Positions 8,729 through 15,897 of a stretch of 64,000 nucleotides of DNA are shown here, piece after piece. Numbering within the stretch: the stretch's first letter is position 1; each line of letters starts with the position of its first letter. Made by a program: the position numbers and the translations under genes. The notes under the pieces were generated by a model. That model made no database searches and had not been told where the DNA came from. It worked only from the letters and a program-made list of their open reading frames with translations. The stretch spans positions 1 to 64,000 of the forward strand of contig JAGATC010000019.1 of the NCBI GenBank assembly GCA_017621455.1, given 5' to 3'. This stretch comes from Alistipes sp. (lineage in GTDB: Bacteria > Bacteroidota > Bacteroidia > Bacteroidales > Rikenellaceae).

Positions 8729-8833
8729 GTTGGCGAGGGAACGAGTCCCTACGTTGTTGAGATTAGAACACTATGCGTGCAAGCTCGCAGTGCCCTAATC
8801 ACAACAACGATTGCCTGCGGCATTCTCGCCAAC
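8729..8833. ncRNA. Cloverleaf-like inverted-repeat structure inside the tRNA-Leu element
   Basis: A 9-bp outer stem (GTTGGCGAG 8729-8737 with CTCGCCAAC 8825-8833) encloses a small GGGA/TCCC hairpin, a long hairpin of four paired blocks (7, 6, 4 and 3 bp between 8753 and 8808), and a GCC-TGC-GGC hairpin at 8813-8821. Either strand could form it, so it may act as DNA cruciform or as RNA. No known RNA family is recognised. Confidence 0.4.
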
Positions 8834-8878
8834 TTTAATCCAATACCCAACCCGCAGTACTCACCTTAATTGGCGGTT

Positions 8879-8941
8879 GCGCGGATAGGAGATTGGTTTA
8901 GTGCTCGACCTCAAGAGGTCTGCGCTATGTGGTATCCGCGC
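8879..8941. repeat. Long inverted repeat inside the tRNA-Leu element
   Basis: GCGCGGATA (8879-8887) pairs with TATCCGCGC (8933-8941). Inside, AGTGC pairs with GCGCT and the tip is the palindrome GACCTC-AA-GAGGTC (8907-8920). Function unknown. Confidence 0.55.
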
Positions 8942-8990
8942 GAGCTTGCAACTTTATTGCAACCTTCGACCCCGGCTCTGGGTACTGAAG

Positions 8991-9021
8991 AGAGAGTAAC
9001 GAGAGTTGCTCTCTTTTTTTT
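8991..9021 (+). terminator. Duplicated copy of the tRNA-Leu terminator
   Basis: The same stem and T run as 8684-8715, carried in the second copy of the direct repeat. No transcript that would need it is evident, apart from possible read-through from the element. Confidence 0.7.
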
Positions 9022-9053
9022 GTGTCTATATACAACAAATGCCGGTAGCTGGG

Positions 9054-9197
9054 CTATCGGCATTCGGTGTTGCACTTGAAGATGTCGGTGAGGTAGGTGT
9101 CCAAGAAGAGTAGATCGGCATCGTCCTGCACCACATCGTTTAATAACAAGTGCTCCTCACTGTAGAGTTTTAGTGTTCGTGGGTCGATTTCACTCAT
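9054..9197 (-). CDS. Small acidic protein of 47 residues downstream of the ECF sigma gene
   Basis: An ATG at 9197 opens a 47-codon frame, MSEIDPRTLKLYS... to ...IFKCNTECR, ending with TAG at 9054. The stop falls inside a hairpin (about 9039-9063). The peptide is acidic, with a Leu-rich centre (LLLN, LLFLDTYL) and two Cys near the end. It lies 89 bases after the sigma factor stop on the same strand and no other gene separates them. It has no recognised domain. A role as a partner of the sigma factor is only a guess from position; classical anti-sigma genes are absent here. Confidence 0.5.
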   Translation of the reverse strand: MSEIDPRTLKLYSEEHLLLNDVVQDDADLLFLDTYLTDIFKCNTECR

Positions 9198-9286
9198 AGG
9201 CAAAGCGTTTATTTGTGATTGTTTGCAAATAGAACGCCATACCTACGCCTTTATTGTGCGCGAGCAAATATTTTGTTGCAACAAGG

Positions 9287-9871
9287 TTAACTAAGCACGA
9301 TATTCTTCTCCTTGATCATCCTACGCAGGTTGATTAGCGCGTAGCGCATACGTCCCAAGGCGGTGTTGATGCTCACCTCGGTCTGCTCGGCAATCTCCTG
9401 GAACGAGAGCTTAGAGTAGTAGCGCAAGCGCACCACCTCCTGCTGCTCGTCGGGCAGTAGGGCGATAAGGTCGCGGATGGTCTGCTCCATCTCGCCATGT
9501 ACCATCTCGTCCTCGGTGGTAGGCTCCGAGAAGCGCATGGTGCCGATGACGTCGTAGCCCGCCTCCGCCTCGTTGATCTGGCGGCTCGACTTCTGGCGAC
9601 GGAAGTGGTCAAGTACGCGGTTGTGCGCAATGCGCAGCACCCACGACAAGAACTTGCCAGAGTCGGTGTAGCGACCCTCGTCGATGACCTTCACGGCCTT
9701 AATGAATGTCTCCTGGAAGATGTCATTCGCCACGTCGTCGTCCTTAACCATCATGCCGATGTAGCTACGTACGCGCACTGAATGACGCTCGATAAGTTCA
9801 GATATAGCACTCCTATCTCCCGAAATGTAGTTGTTAAGCAATACACGATCGCTTAATGATGTCACGTTCAT
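9287..9871 (-). CDS. ECF-type RNA polymerase sigma factor
   Basis: A 194-residue sigma-70 family protein of the extracytoplasmic-function group. Region 2 spans about 22-90 (motif DIFQETFIKAVK, then SWVLRIAHNRVLDHFRR), and region 4 about 130-185 (LPDEQQEVVRLRYYSKLSFQ, then a helix-turn-helix SINTALGRMRYALINLRR). No anti-sigma factor follows; only a 47-residue ORF does. Stand-alone ECF factors of this type are common in Bacteroidales. It faces the tRNA-Leu element. Confidence 0.92.
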   Translation of the reverse strand: MNVTSLSDRVLLNNYISGDRSAISELIERHSVRVRSYIGMMVKDDDVANDIFQETFIKAVKVIDEGRYTDSGKFLSWVLRIAHNRVLDHFRRQKSSRQINEAEAGYDVIGTMRFSEPTTEDEMVHGEMEQTIRDLIALLPDEQQEVVRLRYYSKLSFQEIAEQTEVSINTALGRMRYALINLRRMIKEKNIVLS

Positions 9872-9953
9872 ACTCTTCTATTTATTGGTTCAAGAGCAGA
9901 AATTCTTCGATAGGCACTATAGTTTTTTTAGTTAATAATCTTTGTTTTCGATT

Positions 9954-9984
9954 GCAAGATACAAATAATTTTTCGAACTGCAAA
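9954..9984 (-). promoter_or_regulatory. Probable promoter of the ECF sigma gene
   Basis: On the minus strand TTTG (9981-9984) is followed after 19 bases by TATCTTGC (9954-9961), close to TAnnTTTG. The leader to the start codon is about 80 bases. The rest of 9985-10140 shows no feature I can support. Confidence 0.55.
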
Positions 9985-10140
9985 ATATTTAGCCATCGCC
10001 ATCGTTTGTCACCTACTTCTGAAAATCTGGCTATTTCGGATGCAAACCGCGTGCCAATTAGCGAGTTACGCCATTTTATTGAGCTTTTTACAGCATAACC
10101 ACCGAGGGTGAACCGACCAAATATGGGGGTGAAATAGCGC

Positions 10141-11117
10141 GGAGTGAGGGCATCTTTTTCTGCCGCTGTGAGGATTTTTTTTGGGAGGCGTATGCTTGCC
10201 CCTCCTCGGAATAACGGTTTATGTCATTCCCTCTTTGTCATTCCGCACACCCACTTTGTCATTCCGCACACCCACTTTGTCATTCCGCACACCAACCTTG
10301 TCATTCTGAGCGTAGCGAAGAATCTGGTAATCTGGGCGATAGTATCTTTGCTATTGCCAGATCCTTCGACTCCGCTGCGCTTAGCTCAGGATGACAGGGA
10401 ATGCTCGGAGTGACGAACACACGTCACCCCTATGTTCACGGGTAGGTTTTTACCTACCCCACATTACGGTGGAACGCGGTGGATGGGTGTGGGGCGCAGT
10501 GGATGGGCGCGGGTATTATTTTTAATACCCGCGTCGATGGTGGGGTATACTTATATAAACGCGTCATTGCGAGGGCTTTGCCCGTGGCAATCTAATGAGC
10601 TCCCCACGTCGCTTCGCTCCTCGAGATGACGCTCCCGCAACACATCCCGATACTCCACACTATGCGGGTATACAAAAGTATACCCACAACATCCTATAGC
10701 TACACCCATACAATGTGGGTATTATTTTTAATACCCGTGTTATGGAGGGGCAACATGAGGGGTTGGTGAGATTGCCACGTCGCTTCGCTCCTCGGGATGA
10801 CGTTCCCGCAACACATCCCGACACTCCACACTATGCGGGTATACAAAAGTATACCCACAACATCATGCTGCCACGCTCATACAATGCGGGTATTAAAAAT
10901 AATACCCGCATAGGGAAAGGGACTCGGAGGGAGCGTGAGGGTGAGATTGCCACGAGCCTAACGGCTCTCGCAATGACGGATAAAAATGCCACGACTGCGC
11001 TCCGCTCAGGATGACAAACACTACCACGTTCACGGGTATTAAAAATAATACCCGCATTACGGAGAGGACTCGGAGAGGGGTGAGGGAGGGGGTGACGACG
11101 CGGAATGACGTGGGTTA
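10141..11117. repeat. Intergenic repeat cluster 1 (palindromes and GTCATT-type repeats)
   Basis: Nearly 1 kb without a credible gene. It contains: three and a part 21-bp tandem units starting TTTGTCATTCC (10234-10308); one long imperfect inverted repeat beginning GTCATTCTGAGCGTAGCGAA (about 10300-10395); GTCAT-type units with alternating arms AGCGAAGCGACGT and GGCAATCT (10563-10629, 10770-10802, 10943-10979); and eight 20-bp palindromes with GGGTA/TACCC arms (10440, 10511, 10666, 10717, 10837, 10888, 11034 and nearby partials). A 66-bp stretch is repeated at 171 bp (about 10629 and 10800). ORFs through it are products of the repeats. Confidence 0.8.
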
Positions 11118-11150
11118 AATAAAAATCTCCTCGCGAGAAAACGCGAGGAG
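11118..11150 (-). terminator. Terminator of the receptor kinase gene
   Basis: Stem CTCCTCGCG/CGCGAGGAG (11127-11135 with 11142-11150), followed by T residues on the minus strand. Nearly the same hairpin ends the gene at 38181-39257. Confidence 0.85.
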
Positions 11151-11190
11151 AAAGCATTAAACTGCGGCATCTGCCAACAAGCCTAAATTC

Positions 11191-13134
11191 CTAAAAAGCG
11201 GAGACAGCGCGCACATAGAGGTGGTTGTACATATTGGAGTCGCGGGTGTAGCCACCGTACATATTGACACGCCACGCGCAAAACTCTGGTTTATAGTCAA
11301 CATATTCTGTTGATGACCAATAATAACTATCACTTAAAGCAGTGCCATACTGGCTTAGTGTAGAATTTAACTTGTCCATATTGTTGTATATCTGCATTAA
11401 CTCATCCCTTGCAGGCAGATACCAACTACTACCCTTGGCTCGGCACCACTTAAAAGCATCGAAATACTCGCTATCGGAGCGCGCCATAATCTTATCGGTA
11501 TTAGCCTTGCCATTACTCTCGCTATCAGCATAGGTGCGAGTACCAGTACCCTCTACAAATTCATATTTATCACTATCATATTTCACTCGCGAGTCCCAAG
11601 CTGCTCGGGTTTCATCGAGGCTAATAATCTTACCGTGACGGCCACCATCCCACACTTGGAATACAACACCTCGTTTACCATTCTCGTTATAGTAGTCGCC
11701 AATAGAGTAAGTGCGCACGCCTTTCTCTTGCGTAATAGAAATTTGGCGTGTTATACCATTGTAAGTAGCGGTGATAGTGCCAGTGCGAGACTCGGCAGAG
11801 GTGTTATCGGCGATCTTAAATGTAATCTTACCTCCCGAAGCCGAAAGATTAGTAATCCACGACTGGTTGTCGCTAACACTTACACTCGCACCATCAATAG
11901 GGTGCTCAATGGTGTAACCAACAGAGTGTGACCCACCGCTACTATCAACAGTCAGGCTACTCTTTGCGAGGGTAAAGATTGGGTTGGGAGCGGGGGCTGG
12001 TTCAACTACTACTGTTTCAGCAGAAGCAGTAGACTCCTCTGATTGTTCTTCAATAACGGGTTCTGCTTCCACAACCGTTTCAGGTATTGGTTCGGGAGTG
12101 GGGGTTGGCACTGGCTCGTCGCCACCAGACATCATATAGCCCACAAAGCCACCAACAGCAATAAGGAGGAGCAATAGTAGCCATAGCCACCAATTGCTAC
12201 GCTTCTTGTGGGTAGAGGGCACAGGGGTAACAGGTTTGCCCTTGCCGCCAAGTAGCGCGAGGAAGTCGGCAATGCTCTGCGGGCGGTCCTTACGGCGATG
12301 TTGCATAGCGCACTCGATGGCCGAGCGAGTGCCACGCGAGAGACCCGAGGGGAGCGCACCGATGCCATCCTCGCCAACAACATCGGCCGAGGGTGGGGTC
12401 TTGCCGACAACAAGGAAGTAGAGCGTAGCGCCCAGCGAGTAGATGTCGGTAGAGGGCGAGAATGAGCTAATGCCACCCTCCTTATACTGCTCCATGGGTG
12501 CATAGCCGTGGCTGACGCCCACAATCGTAGTGGAGGTAGCATCGCCACTCTCGGCGTCGTAGTGCTTGGAAAGGCCAAAGTCGATAAGTATGGCGCGGTT
12601 ATCCTTAGCACGCACCATAACATTGCCAGGCTTAACGTCGAGGTGCATAATCTGCTGGGAGTGAACGTGGTCGAGTGCCGCAGCAACCTGCTTGATATAT
12701 TCGTGCGCGGCAGACTCGGCCATAGCACCCGAAGAGTTCACCTTGCTCTGCGACGACTCGCCATCGATATACTCCATAACGTAGTAGGCTGTGGAGTTCT
12801 CCTCGAAGACATCGTGGATGCGGATAATATTTGGGTGGTCAAGTTCGGCGATGGTATATGCCTCCTTGATAAACTTATCCTTAAACTTCGACATAAGCTC
12901 CGCAAAGCCATCCGACGAGAGGGTGATAGCACCGCTATCGCCATCGCGCCTATAGTAGGCCTTGGGGAAGAACTCCTTGATGCAGACCTTGCGTCTGACA
13001 TTCACCTGCTCGGCAAGGTAGGTGATGCCGAAGCCACCACGACCAAGGGTGCTAATAATGCGATAGCGACCGCCCTGAAGCTCCACACCAGAGCGTAGGT
13101 CGTCGCTTGCGGTATATCGAACTGTGGTATCCAT
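11191..13134 (-). CDS. Transmembrane Ser/Thr protein kinase with BACON and C-type-lectin-like (Lcl_C/FISUMP) outer domains
   Basis: A 647-residue protein. Residues about 24-295 are a Hanks-type kinase with all key residues: glycine loop GRGGFG (31-36), Lys53, HLDVKPGN (164-171), DFG (185-187) and GYAPMEQY in the activation segment. A single transmembrane helix lies at about 315-335, then a Pro/Glu linker (340-385), a BACON-type domain (about 386-471) and a C-terminal domain (about 475-647) with WYLPARDELM, YYWSSTEY and VRAVSAF, typical of DUF1566/FISUMP-like C-type-lectin folds. The layout implies outside sensing and inside phosphorylation. No phosphatase gene is adjacent. It has its own promoter and terminator. 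Confidence 0.88.
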   Translation of the reverse strand: MDTTVRYTASDDLRSGVELQGGRYRIISTLGRGGFGITYLAEQVNVRRKVCIKEFFPKAYYRRDGDSGAITLSSDGFAELMSKFKDKFIKEAYTIAELDHPNIIRIHDVFEENSTAYYVMEYIDGESSQSKVNSSGAMAESAAHEYIKQVAAALDHVHSQQIMHLDVKPGNVMVRAKDNRAILIDFGLSKHYDAESGDATSTTIVGVSHGYAPMEQYKEGGISSFSPSTDIYSLGATLYFLVVGKTPPSADVVGEDGIGALPSGLSRGTRSAIECAMQHRRKDRPQSIADFLALLGGKGKPVTPVPSTHKKRSNWWLWLLLLLLIAVGGFVGYMMSGGDEPVPTPTPEPIPETVVEAEPVIEEQSEESTASAETVVVEPAPAPNPIFTLAKSSLTVDSSGGSHSVGYTIEHPIDGASVSVSDNQSWITNLSASGGKITFKIADNTSAESRTGTITATYNGITRQISITQEKGVRTYSIGDYYNENGKRGVVFQVWDGGRHGKIISLDETRAAWDSRVKYDSDKYEFVEGTGTRTYADSESNGKANTDKIMARSDSEYFDAFKWCRAKGSSWYLPARDELMQIYNNMDKLNSTLSQYGTALSDSYYWSSTEYVDYKPEFCAWRVNMYGGYTRDSNMYNHLYVRAVSAF

Positions 13135-13162
13135 ATAAGGTTGTGGGTAGTATAGTTTAATG

Positions 13163-13193
13163 CAAAGATAGCTTTAATTACGTAATCGGCAAA
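13163..13193 (-). promoter_or_regulatory. Promoter of the receptor kinase gene
   Basis: Minus-strand TTTG (13190-13193), exactly 19 bases, then TATCTTTG (13163-13170). The start codon is 28 bases downstream. Confidence 0.75.
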
Positions 13194-13203
13194 ATGTTTC
13201 GCG

Positions 13204-14115
13204 CTACAAGGAGCCGACGGCAAGCAACACCATACCGAAGAGTATCAGCACCAGGTCGATAGCCTTGGCGCGGAGATTGCGCTCACCAAAGAAGAGGGCA
13301 CCGGCAAGGAAGGTGACAATGACCGACGAGCGGCGTATCATCGACACCACGGCAATCATAGAGCCATCAGCATCGAGGGCGTGGTAGTAGCAGAAGTCCG
13401 CAACCGTGACAAATAGCGAGATAAGCGGTATTGTCCAGCGCCAACTAAAGGGCTCGGCCTTGCGGCGTGGTAGCCATATCACGGTGAGGATAACGAGCAT
13501 CATGGCGAACTGATAGATGCCAAACCAGCTCTGCACGAAGATGGGGCCGATATCGCACTGCGAAACAAGAAATTTGTCGTAGAGGCCACTAACGGCACCG
13601 AGGAGCATAGCGGCAAAGAGTGCCCAGACGTAGCGGTTACGGCGGAAGTCGATGCTCTCCTTGCGTCCCGCACGGCTTAGGAGATAGAGCGACACAATGG
13701 TGACAAGCACACCACCCCACTGCCACAGGTTTAGCTGCTCGCCAAAGAGCAGAATAGCACCCAGAAGCACAACAACGGGGCGTGTGGCATTGACAGGCCC
13801 TACGATGGTAAGGGGCAGGTGTTTAATGGCGTAATAACCACACAGCCACGACGAGAGCGTAATGGAGGCCTTGAGTGCCACAAGCAGATGTTCGCGAAGG
13901 CCATTATCGTAGCCGTAGTCCTCCTGCAGGAACTTTGCGCCAAACAACCCCAAGTCGAGGTGGGCATCGAGGATATAGGGCAGAAGCAGCAGCGACGAGA
14001 AGAGCGTATTGAGCAGCAGCACGGGCACAACGGCATTACCCGCAAGCGAGCGCTTCTTGGCAACATCGTAGAGGCCGAGAAGCAGTGCCGAGAGAAATGC
14101 CGCGCCAACCCACAT
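13204..14115 (-). CDS. EamA/DMT-family transporter
   Basis: A 303-residue integral membrane protein with about ten hydrophobic helices arranged as two EamA repeats, each ending near motifs such as PVNATRPVVVLLGAILLFGE and SVIVTFLAGALFFGE. The family exports or imports small metabolites, nucleotide sugars or lipids-linked carriers. It starts one base after the stop of the UbiA gene, so the two are coupled. The substrate is unknown; prenyl-linked or quinone precursor handling would be only a guess from position. Confidence 0.85.
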   Translation of the reverse strand: MWVGAAFLSALLLGLYDVAKKRSLAGNAVVPVLLLNTLFSSLLLLPYILDAHLDLGLFGAKFLQEDYGYDNGLREHLLVALKASITLSSWLCGYYAIKHLPLTIVGPVNATRPVVVLLGAILLFGEQLNLWQWGGVLVTIVSLYLLSRAGRKESIDFRRNRYVWALFAAMLLGAVSGLYDKFLVSQCDIGPIFVQSWFGIYQFAMMLVILTVIWLPRRKAEPFSWRWTIPLISLFVTVADFCYYHALDADGSMIAVVSMIRRSSVIVTFLAGALFFGERNLRAKAIDLVLILFGMVLLAVGSL

Positions 14116-14116
14116 A

Positions 14117-14983
14117 CTAACCCCAGATTAGCAAGTTAGCGATAAGGCAGACGGCCAGAGAGGTACTCGCCAGAGCGTTGAACGTGCCAAAGGCGATGCC
14201 TATATTGCGCTGCTTGGTGGGGGTGACGATATAGTGCTCCGAGGCAAGTATCGCAGCAAAGAGCCCACAGCCAACATAGAGAAGCCACGAGGCGGGCTGG
14301 TAGGTGGCAAACCATATAAGGATGGCGATGCTCATAACGTGGAGCAAGGCGCTGATTATAAGCGATGTGCGTACCGAGAAGCGCGAGGGTATAGAGTGTA
14401 AGCCACGCTGGCGGTCGAACTCAGCATCCTGCAGTGCGTAGATAATATCGAAGCCTGCGCACCAGGTCATAACCACAAGGGCAAGCAACCAGCACTCCAA
14501 CACGGTAGTGCCCGTAACGGCGATATAGGCACCCACAGGGGCGATACCGAGTGAGATACCCAAGACGATATGTGCCAACGAGGTGAAGCGCTTGCAGTAG
14601 CTATAGAACATAATCACGGCAAGTGCCACGGGCGACAGGTAGGCACACAAGGGGTTGATGGTGATGGTGGTAGCGATGAAAAGTATCGCATTGACGATGA
14701 CAAAGACCACAGCGCCACGCGATGAAATCTTACCCGCAGGAATCTCACGCGAGGCGGTACGTGGGTTCTCGGCATCTATCTTGCGGTCGGTCCAGCGGTT
14801 GAAGCCCATAGCCACATTGCGGGCAAAGACCATACACGCCACGACCTGCAGAAGCACAACCCAAAGCACTGCATCGTGCTCGGCAGTCGTCCACGCATAG
14901 GTGAACGACAGCAGCGCAAAGGGCATAGCAAAGATCGTATGCGAGAACTTAACTAATCGTAGATAATCGGCTATCTTACTCAT
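14117..14983 (-). CDS. UbiA-family prenyltransferase (MqnP/UbiA-like)
   Basis: A 288-residue membrane enzyme. The two Asp-rich motifs of the family are present: [15 protein letters not shown] (N and two D) and [13 protein letters not shown]. It transfers a polyprenyl chain to an aromatic acceptor. In bacteria lacking ubiquinone such proteins often serve menaquinone synthesis (MqnP in the futalosine route), but no mqn genes are in the window. ATG at 14983 is preferred over a GTG two codons upstream that would overlap the thioesterase stop. It sits between a thioesterase gene and the EamA transporter in one run. Confidence 0.87.
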   Translation of the reverse strand: MSKIADYLRLVKFSHTIFAMPFALLSFTYAWTTAEHDAVLWVVLLQVVACMVFARNVAMGFNRWTDRKIDAENPRTASREIPAGKISSRGAVVFVIVNAILFIATTITINPLCAYLSPVALAVIMFYSYCKRFTSLAHIVLGISLGIAPVGAYIAVTGTTVLECWLLALVVMTWCAGFDIIYALQDAEFDRQRGLHSIPSRFSVRTSLIISALLHVMSIAILIWFATYQPASWLLYVGCGLFAAILASEHYIVTPTKQRNIGIAFGTFNALASTSLAVCLIANLLIWG

Positions 14984-14985
14984 AA

Positions 14986-15396
14986 TCACGCGTTATACTC
15001 CTTTTCCAAAACCTCCAAAAGCCACTTTGGGGCACGCTGTGGGCGGCGTGTATCCTTGTCGATGAAGCCGAGCGTCGTAGAACCAGTGGCAATCTCGCGA
15101 CCATCCTCGCCACGTACCTCATATCTAAACGACATGCGCGCCATAGGCAGCTCGTCGACAAATGCCGTAACCGAGATAAGCTCGTCATACACAGCGGGGT
15201 TGCGATACTTGACCGCTACGTCGACAATAGGCATCATAACGCCGCGACGCTCCATCTCGGCATACGTTAGACCAATGGCACGCAACCACTCCGTGCGTGC
15301 CACCTCAAAGAACTTAACGTAGTTGGAGTGGTGCACGATACCCATCTGGTCGGTATGGTGGTACTCCACACGTATCTTAGTTTCAAAACTCTTCAT
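14986..15396 (-). CDS. YbgC/FadM-like acyl-CoA thioesterase (4HBT hotdog fold)
   Basis: A 136-residue protein with the hotdog-fold signature HHTDQMGIVHHSNYVKFFE near the N-terminus, including the catalytic Asp17, and a central TARTEW helix region. Length and motif fit the 4-hydroxybenzoyl-CoA thioesterase/YbgC group, which hydrolyses acyl-CoA or acyl-ACP. It follows the DUF4293 gene by 15 bases and is followed directly by ubiA. The physiological substrate cannot be told. Confidence 0.88.
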   Translation of the reverse strand: MKSFETKIRVEYHHTDQMGIVHHSNYVKFFEVARTEWLRAIGLTYAEMERRGVMMPIVDVAVKYRNPAVYDELISVTAFVDELPMARMSFRYEVRGEDGREIATGSTTLGFIDKDTRRPQRAPKWLLEVLEKEYNA

Positions 15397-15411
15397 AAAC
15401 AGATGTTTACG

Positions 15412-15876
15412 TTAACGAATACGGTCGAGCGACTTGACCAACACCTCATCCTTGAAGATGGCGCGACCAGCCAAGTAGGTCAACGGAATAGAGACGATGG
15501 GGAAGATAGCAGACCAGCCGAAGCTCGTATGTGCCACCTCGAGTGAGAACTCGGCAAATGTCTGTGGCAACAACACCCAGTAGAAGATAGCAAATACAAC
15601 GAGTGCGCCCAACTGCAACACAACCTCCGCAGCACAGAGGCCAATCTGCATCTTGCGATTCTTAAATAGGAAGATGGTAACCAAGGGAAGAAGCGTTGCA
15701 ATAGATAGCAATATGCCCATGAGCCATACGGGACCCTTCATGCCCTCAATAGCAAAAGCCTCAAGGGTAAATGTCACACCATCGGTGGTAGTGAAGTAGG
15801 CAATGGGGAGAAATAAAGTGCATGCCATCATGGCAGTAACTACCAACAGGTAGAGTGTTTGAATACGCTGAATCAT
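15412..15876 (-). CDS. DUF4293-family membrane protein
   Basis: A 154-residue protein with four transmembrane helices starting MIQRIQTLYL, the hallmark N-terminus of DUF4293, found only in Bacteroidota. Function unknown. It lies 21 bases after the GT2 gene in the same run. Confidence 0.82.
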   Translation of the reverse strand: MIQRIQTLYLLVVTAMMACTLFLPIAYFTTTDGVTFTLEAFAIEGMKGPVWLMGILLSIATLLPLVTIFLFKNRKMQIGLCAAEVVLQLGALVVFAIFYWVLLPQTFAEFSLEVAHTSFGWSAIFPIVSIPLTYLAGRAIFKDEVLVKSLDRIR

Positions 15877-15897
15877 AGCTATTTATACGTTTAATTG

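Larger units (their letters stand above)
8658..9021 (+). mobile_element. 307-bp element bounded by direct repeats of the tRNA-Leu 3' end (putative att-flanked remnant)
   Basis: A 57-base sequence that runs from the T loop of the tRNA through its terminator (8658-8714) is repeated without mismatch at 8965-9021. The unit between repeat starts is 307 bp. A duplicated tRNA 3' end starting at the T loop is the classic scar of a tyrosine integrase. There is no integrase or credible ORF inside; instead there are two strongly structured segments (8729-8833 and 8879-8941). It may be the remnant of a larger island, a non-autonomous element, or a simple tandem duplication; the sequence alone does not decide. 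Confidence 0.5.

Noticed and set aside
8870..9079. 69-codon plus-strand frame over the second tRNA repeat
   Set aside because: It runs through the hairpin, the tRNA fragment and the terminator T run; no coding signature.
10234..10308. Tandem 21-bp repeats as a CRISPR array
   Set aside because: The units are contiguous with no unique spacers and no cas genes are present.
10144..11157. Several frames of 65-108 codons in repeat cluster 1
   Set aside because: The peptides repeat VIPHTHF-like units dictated by the 21-bp tandem DNA repeats and palindromes on both strands.
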